From Asterias amurensis (lineage: Eukaryota > Echinodermata > Asteroidea > Forcipulatida > Asteriidae): 64,000 nt of DNA. This document shows, one piece after another, positions 58,101-64,000 of the stretch. A model generated the notes under the pieces. That model had not been told where the DNA came from and searched no databases. It saw only the letters and a list, made by a program, of their open reading frames with translations. Location of the stretch: NCBI RefSeq assembly GCF_032118995.1, contig NC_092662.1:1612001-1676000 (forward strand), given 5' to 3'. Made by a program: the position numbers and the translations under genes. Position 1 is the first letter of the stretch. The number at the start of each line of letters is the position of its first letter.

Positions 58101-60987
58101 TTTAACACATGTTTCCATAATCGGTGAGAGATTGTTAAATTTGTGCATCAGAGCATTTGGATCCAAAATGGCGTCCAGCAGCCACGTGATCAAAGCAAAC
58201 TGTTCCCAGTCTATTTTATCCAAGGGTTGTCAAAACTCATGCTGTGCAAAGTGATTGAACCTTTGCCATGTTAGCACTCCATGAGGAAATGTGCACAAGC
58301 CTAATATCATTATTCTGTTGAATTGACTGAAACTCAAGGGGGGTGGGGGGGAGACACATTACACATCAACACTACAATACAATAAGCTTTCGGATCTAAC
58401 CTTGAGTTACTCCTAAGTAATTTGTTATTCATGGGAGGTGGCTGGCCATCAATGACAAAAGGTGAGAATTCAACTTGATTCTAATAACCAACCCGACAGC
58501 AATGGGAAGAGAATTAATGTCAAAGTTTAATACCAGCCAGGGTTGCCTACCAAAAGATTGATCTCAGATCAAAACATTTTATGAAAAAATACCCTAGTTT
58601 ACAGCACATAGTAGAATAATGTTTTGCTGAATAACTTTTCAATCTAGTTCCACGCAACGGAAAAAGGTACTAGATGTTGACTGGTTCATTGCAGATTGTT
58701 TCAAACAATTTGATTTCTGATTAGGCCGACGCCCAGTTACTCTTTGTTTTTCTTGTCCCACAGAGCAAAATGTTTTTGTTGCTTAGGGGCAGAGCGGGAA
58801 ACCTAATTTGCGAGACCTGATGAGCGGAGTTGGATGGCTTCCAGTATGCTCAATCCCTCCAAGCCATCTGGTGGGGTCTTAATAATTAAGATTATATTGA
58901 CACACTGACAGGAAGATCCGAGATGGACTTCTTAGGTTGTGCATTAATGGACAGATCCTTCCATGTGGCCTTAAAGGTCAGGTCCAGTGTTGTAGCCACG
59001 GTGGGCAGTGCCGGGCGGGCCAGCCCAGGGGTCGATTTCACAAAGAGTTAGGACTAGTCCTAGGAGATATACCAAACGTGTGGCTGGTCCTAAGTTAGGA
59101 CGAGTAACTTGTCCTAACTCGAGATAAGACTAGTCTTAACTCTTTGTGAAATCCACCCCTGAACTTACAAATTTTGCCCAGCACTCTGATCAAAATACAC
59201 TGTGCTGCTGCCCAGCACAAATTTACAAATTTCCCCAGATCGCACTTCAGCAATGATGACCCAACATCTAAACATGAATATTTTGTTGAACCACTCGCTT
59301 TTGGTGGACCTCATTTGATTTAGAGCTCACCACTAAAATTTGTCTAGCTACAACAATGGTCAGGTCATAGACTTTTTGGGGGCCATCGTACTGCTGATTT
59401 ATAGGTGAAATTATAGAGAAAGACACAATAAAGTCACTTGTAAAAGTTTCAGCTGAGAACAGTGTCTACTTGAGAAAACAGCAAAAGAAACCGTCAACAG
59501 TACATGTTCACAAGAAGGTCAAATCCATCTACGCTAATAGCGAGGTTCAACTGCATCTCTGGCTGAAGCATTTGTGAACAGACGCCAACACTCAGAAATC
59601 AGAGAAACTATTCCTGCATGAAGCACTTCTCAGATTCAAATGTTGTTCGTCCCTTTCTAATCAATTTGCGAAACACCAAAATAAGTTGTTTTTTTTTTAC
59701 ACAAATATTTGTAAAACATTTGAGTTATTTTATCCCTACTTCCAACGCGTGTCTTCACGGAAAAATAATCAGCTAAAAATAAATTTGTTCATTCTGAAAG
59801 TGAATCAACATAAAAATAATCGAAGGACAAAACGTCAGATATCTTACCTCTTTATGGAATCCGATAGCCGTCTCAAAATTACCAAGCAAGTAGTGAGTGT
59901 TGCCTAGGTTACCGCATGCTCTACCTTGGGCCGCCTTGTCTCCTAGCGATTTGACAATTGTCAGGTTCATCCTGCGTAGAAGAAAAGAAATTTTTAATTG
60001 TTGGGCACAAGTTCAAAAAACATTTAAACAAAATAAAGCTTACCAGCATATGATTACAAGTCTAAAAACACATGCCATGTGTACAACATGTAACTGACAC
60101 TCACTGCTATAAATGTGCTTGGCAAACAAATTCTTACGCATATCTCTAAGGTACATGTTTGGTAATTACTCACAACAAATATTAACTTAAAAACTGACTT
60201 GGTAACGAGCATTAGAGAGCTGTTGATAGTATAAAACATTGTGGGAAATTACTCCCTCTGAAGTAACCTAGTTTTTCGAGAAAGAGGTATTTAGTCTTTT
60301 ATTCATATCTGAAAGCACACAAATTTGTCCAACAAGGGTGTTTTTTCTTTCATCAATTTCTCTCAACTTCGATGACCAATTGAGCCCAAATTTCCACAGG
60401 CTTGTTATTTTATGCTTTTGACGGGATACACCAAGTGAGAACACTGGTTTTTGACAATTACCAAACGTGTTTCAGTGCCTTTAAAGGAAGTGTCATACTA
60501 AAATGGTTATTGTTGACGCAATTCTGATTTGTAGGCACCATTATAACGCATCAGCTGTATACAGATTCCACTTAAAAAACTGTCCCCGTATTTCCTCAAA
60601 AACGTACAAAATCCACGCTAAGAATTCATCCACGTTTGTGAATACAATATAAACTACTTCTTTCTTCCTTTTGTAAGTGTTTCGAACCTTTCAAGAAAAT
60701 CATTAAAATTCCCAAGAAATCCTGAGAAAGTTATCTAGAGGAGTGTGGGTGGGGGAGGGAAGCAGAGATGAACGTGGGGTAGGCAGGTCAAACACCACCC
60801 TACCCAGTACTACCCAGTCCCCTTCACACAGACACAAAACTTACTCGTAAAATTCCACAGCTTTCTTCAGGCACGCTATCACCTCTTCCGGGAAATCCCC
60901 AGGGTCCTGGTGCCCTGCTCGGCCAGCGTGCTTTCCCTTCGCATGGTAGACATTGCCAAGGTTGTACAGTGCCCTGCCTTCTCCAAC
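37143..60987 (-). CDS. GPSM2: GPSM1/2 (AGS3/LGN/Pins) G-protein signalling modulator, 5' end beyond right edge
   Basis: TPR-GoLoco adaptor: GoLoco motifs bind Gai-GDP at the cortex and the TPRs bind NuMA/Mud or Inscuteable to orient the spindle. Twelve exons: 60845-60987, 59848-59971, 57390-57505, 55583-55738, 55113-55221, 53363-53448, 52378-52427, 50687-50751, 50013-50207, 49367-49511, 39641-39834, 37143-37295; in phase, 511 residues. TPR repeats include ALYNLGNVYHAKGK, AAQGRACGNLGNTHYLLGNF, AYSNLGNACVFMGDF, CYSLGNTFTLLRDY and CWSLGNAHTALQNHDKA. The linker has QRRRSMERLELVTMTPDK, like the human RRHSMENMEL block, and a Ser/Thr-rich exon. GoLoco motifs: SFFDVLSRFQGKRMDEQR, LMNQIASFQRSRLNEQR, DFFDMLMRCQGSRINDQR (split by an intron) and DFFALIQRVQSKRMDAQR. 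Invertebrates usually have one gene for GPSM1 and GPSM2. The first TPRs were not found in the window. Confidence 0.95.
37965..38335. repeat. TTAA-type element, family A (full length)
   Basis: TTAA at both ends; left AGACACTGGACACTATTGG, right TTACCAATAGCGTTCACTGC. In the last GPSM intron. Confidence 0.9.
38629..38655. repeat. Poly-A tract
   Basis: About 26 consecutive A; no LINE or SINE body is visible beside it. Confidence 0.9.
38851..39024. repeat. Near-perfect 174-bp palindromic element
   Basis: Outer ends GCCCGGTCACACAGGC and GCCTGTGTGACCGGGC; inner arms GATAACGATAAAAATGCACG and CGTGCATTTTTATCGTT also pair. GC-richer than its surroundings. Confidence 0.9.
39056..39285. repeat. TTAA-type element, family A (5' part)
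   Basis: CCCTATTGGTAATTGTAAAAG, GAGGTCTCGAAATCAAATTC and ACTTCAGAGGGAGC, then truncated. Confidence 0.8.
39870..40010. repeat. TTAA-type element, family A (left-end fragment)
   Basis: ACACTGGACACTATTGG to GAAAGAAAAAACACTCTTG, directly beside GPSM exon 11 (39641-39834). Confidence 0.8.
40280..40304 (-). CDS. GPSM2: Alternative first coding exon of GPSM (predicted short GoLoco-only form)
   Basis: Minus strand ATG at 40304 reads MKKPSKKS and ends in phase 1 at donor GGTATGT. The next exon (39834) expects phase 1, so the join reads MKKPSKKSDYPMKEELMNQ. An in-frame TGA lies 18 bases upstream of the ATG, so this is a start, not an internal exon. The product would be about 123 residues with GoLoco 2 to 4 only, comparable to mammalian AGS3-SHORT. 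The promoter would lie above 40.33 kb. Predicted from phase only. Confidence 0.55.
41279..41302. repeat. Poly-G tract
   Basis: About 22 consecutive G. Likely length-variable. Confidence 0.9.
42341..42545. repeat. Fold-back element, family E
   Basis: AAATTTCTTCCTTAATAGAA and CAAGGAAGAAATTTCATGC, and inner ACAAGATTACCAACCA and TGGTTGGTAATCTTGT, are inverted; ends TGAAATTGGGCCCTGG. Confidence 0.75.
42565..42710 (-). repeat. tRNA-derived SINE fragment with poly-C
   Basis: Minus strand has GGTTCGAATTCCGGTCATGA, TAGCCATCTGA and GTGTCGTGACCGAGCGG; a run of about 24 C (42608-42634) interrupts it. Confidence 0.6.
43340..43470. repeat. TTAA-type element, family A (right-end fragment)
   Basis: CACTTCAGAGGGAGCTGTTTC to TAACAATAGTGTCCACTGCG. 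Confidence 0.8.
45770..46210. promoter_or_regulatory. Candidate cis-regulatory block in GPSM intron
   Basis: Consensus CRE TGACGTCA at 45785-45792 and GACGTCAT at 45876-45883, each next to one arm of an inverted CGGACAAGG/CCTTGTCCG pair. Also TAATTGGTTAAC at about 45960. Inference from motifs only. Confidence 0.3.
47364..47527. repeat. Fold-back element, family E, with internal triplication
   Basis: Ends GGGGCCCTATTTCATAAGC and TCTATGAAATTGGGCCC. A 20-bp unit CAATATTTTTGCTTAGCAGA is repeated two to three times at about 47440-47497. Confidence 0.8.
47829..48015. repeat. TTAA-type element, family B (left part)
   Basis: TTAAGGTAGGGTCGTAGATT then CACATGTGAAAGTTTCAGC and TGTCTACTTGCTGAG, shared with 50820 and 59400. 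Confidence 0.75.
48605..49110. repeat. Family J repeat split by a family A insertion
   Basis: Left piece CAATTTTCCTCTGGTAAAGG and right piece AAAAGCACAGGGCAC correspond to the uninterrupted copy at 19125-19270. Confidence 0.6.
48674..49058. repeat. TTAA-type element, family A (full length, best copy)
   Basis: 385 bp including TTAA at each end. Left AGGCAGTGGACACTATTGG and right CCAATAGTGTCAACTGCCTT are inverted; an internal CTCAGATTTAGAACTGAG palindrome marks the middle. No coding capacity. Confidence 0.95.
50820..51235. repeat. TTAA-type element, family B (long copy)
   Basis: Starts TTAAAGGTAGGGTCAAG and ends TACGAGTGATGACCCTAACC, with TCAGCTTGATAGAGTCTACTTG inside. In a GPSM intron, adjacent to the exon at 50687-50751. 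Confidence 0.75.
51795..51860. repeat. Dispersed repeat shared with 61625-61705
   Basis: AGTAGATTTGTTCTCTGTGAAC and TTCTACTGACGCAGAGTAGA recur beside the LINE tail at 61713, so this is probably part of that LINE's 3' UTR. Confidence 0.5.
52421..53130. repeat. Four-copy tandem repeat over a GPSM splice acceptor
   Basis: Units start at about 52421, 52583, 52772 and 52957, 162 to 190 bp each. Shared blocks: CATCTTGGCTACAAGAG, TCAAAGAAATTAGTGGG, GGGTGATAATTGCAGA, CAACTTGTCAAGTAGGT and TGTCGTCAGGTCGGGTAAGA. The first unit contains the true exon acceptor at 52427/52428. Confidence 0.9.
53611..53984. repeat. TTAA-type element, family A variant
   Basis: TTAAAGGCACTGGACATG to TTGACAATTACCAAAAGTAT and CCTTTAAA. 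More diverged than other copies. Confidence 0.75.
54590..54790. repeat. Family B fragment
   Basis: AATCCATCCATGTTTAGG, GAAGTGTTTCTTAGATTCAA and TCAAAATAGTAGAACATCAACAG match family B interiors. Also holds a short direct repeat TGAATCCATCCATGTT. Confidence 0.5.
54840..54960 (+). repeat. Retroelement-like scrap with a hammerhead-like fold
   Basis: A small stem GACCCTGCTAGGGTT followed by GAAACGTC resembles the stem II and GAAAC part of hammerhead ribozymes carried by Penelope-like elements. The copy is degraded. Confidence 0.3.
57030..57260 (-). repeat. tRNA-derived SINE
   Basis: Minus strand has TGGTGTTTCTGATCAGTAGA, GTGGGTTTGAGTCCTGG and the tail GACACTTAACCATCATTGC and ATGTAAAGCCGTAGG, the reverse orientation of 27055-27240. 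Confidence 0.7.
57761..58104. repeat. TTAA-type element, family A subfamily (GGGAAGGTACACG ends)
   Basis: TTAAAGGGAAGGTACACGC and CATGTACCTTCCCTTTAA are inverted ends; interior shares ACTCCCTCTGAAGTAATGTAG. Confidence 0.85.
59028..59160. repeat. Fold-back element, family F (best copy)
   Basis: GGGGTCGATTTCACAAAGAG and CTCTTTGTGAAATCCACCCC are inverted ends; inner GTTAGGACTAGTCCTAGG and AAGACTAGTCTTAACT are themselves dyads. Confidence 0.88.
59380..59660. repeat. Family B fragment
   Basis: AAAGTCACTTGTAAAAGTTTC, AGTGTCTACTTGAGAAAACAG and AAATCCATCTACGC are shared with 47829 and 50820. Confidence 0.6.
60140..60486. repeat. TTAA-type element, family A subfamily
   Basis: Closest to 57761: AACTGACTTGGTAACGAGC, AGAGCTGTTGATAGTATAAA, ACTCCCTCTGAAGTAACC and TTACCAAACGTG. 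Confidence 0.8.
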
Positions 60988-63900
60988 CTGAAATAACAGA
61001 TCAAGGAAATTTACTGACTATTTGCATTGTGTGTGTCATTTGTACACAATCACAATAGTGGGTATAAATTTTTATGAAAACTTTCAATTTTATGAACAAA
61101 AACTTAAAAACCAAATTGAGTGTTATCTCAATATTTTGTATACAAGTGTATATAAATAACATTGGGACCAATTAACAATCGCTGGGACAATGATGACAAT
61201 AAAATTTCAAGCACTGTGTAAATTGTAAATACAGGCATCCCATGACATCTGTAAATAGCCAAAACAGATTGGATCACTTAGTGCATTTATGAACATGCAG
61301 TCAAAATTAGTGAATGTTAAAGAATATCGTTTGTTAATGCTGGCATCACTGCATTTAACCCCATGTTCAGGTCAGCAATATATGGGCCAAACATGTATGC
61401 CTCACATTCAAGGGGTCAAGCACATTTAAAAACCAAAAAAATAGTAAGCAAAATGTCAAAATACATTCACACCAACACATACGTATAAGCCCACCCTGCC
61501 TAACATTTCAGAAGTCAAAAAACATTTTAAAATCAAAACATTGATTGTGTGTGTTCAAGATGTCTAACGGATTTGAGGCATTGCACGGTGGGGTATCAAT
61601 AAACATATTTGGTTTGCGGTAACACGTGTATCTTCTTGCCAGGTAGAGTTTGTTCTTAGAGAACTGTCTTTCTTTATTCTACTACCGCGGGGTAGATTTA
61701 TCGAATGTTCGAAAGAGTTTTCAACAGGGACTTAAAACATTGTAAAGCATTAGCTTGGCGAATATGCACAGGAAGGCTATTCCAAAGAAACGGTGCAGCA
61801 TAAGGAAAAGATCTGTGGCCATAAAAAATGGAAGAAGCTCTAGTAGCAGAAAGCAATGACTGTTGAGATGATCGTAAAGTCCGATTAGGGGAATAATGAT
61901 GAGAAGAACTGTCCTGCTTTTTAACTTCTACCCTTGCGGAAGGTATAGAAAATTAGCTGAGACTACTACTTTAGCTTATATAGGATTGTAATTAACTGCA
62001 CTACTAGTCAGTTCTTGAAATTGGTATCAGCGTTAGGACTACATAGCTTGCTCTAGTCATCATCAGGAGACTAGTATGTACATTCAGTGCACACACATAG
62101 AACCTTAATGTATGGTGTAGGCCAGCAAAATTACTTTGAGCCCATCCTGCCAAATTAAAACACATTAAAAAAAAAAAAAAACGTTGTACAGTGTTCAAGA
62201 TGTCAAACTACATTCACACACAATGTGAACTGTCTACAATTTCAGGTCAAAGCATTAAAAAAAAAATTATTGGATGCTGTGTTATGTCAAACTACATTCA
62301 CATGCGTTTAACCCTGTGTGCAGGTCAGCCACATAGGCAACCTGCCTTGTACATTCAGGGCATTAAAACACATTAAAAAACATTGTAGTGTATTCGGTTC
62401 AAACAACACACCCTGCTAGAAACACAGGGGCCCAATGCATAAAACAGGATATTACTCTCCATTAATGAAACAGCAGCCATTAATGACCTCATTTAAAAAG
62501 AAAAACAGTTGGTAGTTTCGACAGTGATTAGTTTCATCGAGTCAGCTATTATATCTGTAAAATACCTGTATGCAAGAGCCAAAGCATTGATGATAATTCT
62601 GCAAAAGACATCAGGGATAATTATAAAAATAAGCTGTTTTTACATACATGTAGCACTTTAGCCAACAAAGGGGATATCAAAGAGCTCATTCCTTTTTTTT
62701 AAACAGGATAAGCTGAGCTGTGTTTTGAACCATGAGACCCATGTAAGTTGCATCATCTAATTGGAACATAAAGCCATCCATTTTACATACTGTGCGCTGT
62801 GTACTTCACATAAGAGAACGCAGTTATCGCGAAGAGAAGGGGGTTTACCCCCTTGTTTGTGGCAGCGCCTACTGAATACGCCACAGTACCCTGTAAACCA
62901 TTTAAAGGGCTACATAAATGGGTCTCATTAATTCAAAAACTTTAAAAACCTGCGCTTTGAGACGCACATAGACAAAGCACTTTATAAAACCTCATTAATA
63001 TTATAATTAGGGGAGAATACTGAAAAATAATATCTGCAAATAGAATATAAATCAAATGCTGGCTCAGAGCACGACCCTGATCCCTTGGAATGTATTCACG
63101 GAAGGAAACTGATATAAATATTTCCAAAGCTGTTTACGTGAACTGCAAAAGTCTGAGATGAAATTCACAGATGTTAAGCCATGGGTGTAAGTGTGGTGAT
63201 GATTATACAGAAATGAATGTTGTACAAAGGGTTATAAACATACTTTAACATTGTTTTAAAATGTTTTAATTGTTTAAAATTTACCCGTTTTCCCCTGTGG
63301 TTTATAAATTGACATAAACGCGCATACATGGCATAGGCACACGGAAAGCACTTTTTATAAAGAGTTTTGAGGGCCACATAAAAATTATTCCACGAATTCA
63401 TTTGGGATATTTGTACTAATAGGCCCAAGTATACAATAACTAAAATGGCGAGATTTTTAAAAATCATTTTGTTTGATCTTTAAGAAATTTCTACCGAACT
63501 TGCAACTGTGTGCCACTCACACTGATCATTTTCTTTATGAACTGCAACATATCAATAAAAGTCAATTTAGCGAAATCCATTATCACCTGTTATTAGAGAG
63601 AAATGACCTCCACACTGCACACGGCACACGCCACCGCTCATGGACTTACATAGACTGCACATGTTTAACACTCTGTACCTTGGGAGTGCATTTGATCAAA
63701 TGAAATGCACGGGAGCAAAATGTGAGACGTCTAACCCCGCAGGATAAACAGGGTATGGAGAAGGGGGGGGTGTCGGAATGGGACATGGTTTCCTCCTGCG
63801 TCCGCCGTTGGTCTGTAATTTGTCAGGATTTGTTCTCCCGTGAGCGCTGACGGCATTCTTCCGTTACTTGAGGAAGATGACGACAAGGCAGGGAGGGGAA

Positions 63901-64000
63901 GAGTGTCGTCTGAATGCAAATGGGAGGACGGGCCACAAGATGAGATGATAAGTTTTTTTGTGTCTCTGTGCACCTTGGCAAAAAGTAAACAAGGCGGCGG
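60988..64000. other. GPSM intron to right edge
   Basis: The upstream TPR exons expected next were not found, so they lie beyond 64000. Content: AT-rich DNA, a LINE tail at 61713-61835, a CA-rich direct repeat near 62200-62400 (TGTCAAACTACATTCACA twice). The last 270 bases are richer in GC with an open frame of no known similarity; this could be part of an untranslated exon or nothing. Confidence 0.5.
61713..61835 (-). mobile_element. LINE 3' fragment (ORF2 C-terminal tail)
   Basis: Minus-strand reading GHRSFPYAAPFLWNSLPVHI then RQANALQCFKSLLKT is a clean match to the C-terminal motif of LINE reverse transcriptase proteins. The flank at 61625-61705 looks like its 3' UTR. Confidence 0.8.

Noticed and set aside
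63731-63973. 80-codon minus-strand frame as a GPSM first exon
   Set aside because: No TPR-like residues, no splice site in the right phase, and the missing TPR exons would have to lie between it and 60987, where none is seen.

Overview
The window is animal genomic DNA: AT-rich, intron-rich, with five or more classes of short inverted-repeat elements spread through introns and spacers. The proteins are most like deuterostome orthologs. The very common TTAA-flanked elements with ends reading GGCAGTGGACACTATTGG are of a kind I associate with sea stars, so an echinoderm (probably an asteroid) is my best guess; that is inference, not proof.

Layout, left to right. 352-4079 (-): 5' part of ABCF1, a translation-linked ABC-F ATPase, running off the left edge. 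5317-6669 (-): MED22 (Surf5), a Mediator head subunit. 7127-10801 (+): RPL7A (Surf3), head to head with MED22 across a short shared promoter, with three box C/D snoRNAs of the U36/snR47 type in introns 3, 4 and 6. 12312-20841 (-): a SET/MYND (SMYD) lysine methyltransferase in 12 exons. 22425-29271 (-): a KYAT3-like kynurenine/cysteine-conjugate aminotransferase in 14 exons, with a separate first exon that looks like a mitochondrial presequence. 29272-37142: about 7.9 kb of spacer full of short inverted-repeat elements. 37143-60987 (-): the GPSM1/GPSM2 (AGS3/LGN/Pins) gene, with TPR exons, a linker and four GoLoco motifs; its first exons lie beyond the right edge. An extra 5' exon at 40280-40304 splices in phase to the GoLoco half and predicts a short, TPR-less form.

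Exon models were built by hand from splice sites and checked for phase. Every join agrees in phase, except that one join in the SMYD gene (exon 9 to 10) rests on a weak choice of sites. The genes are housekeeping or signalling genes that do not form a pathway. Their linkage is interesting, because their human relatives sit on 9q34 (KYAT1, MED22, RPL7A, GPSM1), 1p (KYAT3, GPSM2) and 6p21 (ABCF1), the regions of the MHC paralogon.

I found no unambiguous undescribed system. The most unusual items are the predicted GoLoco-only GPSM transcript, a tandem repeat that copies a GPSM 3' splice site four times, the snoRNA triplet, and an array of short palindromes at 31.66 kb.
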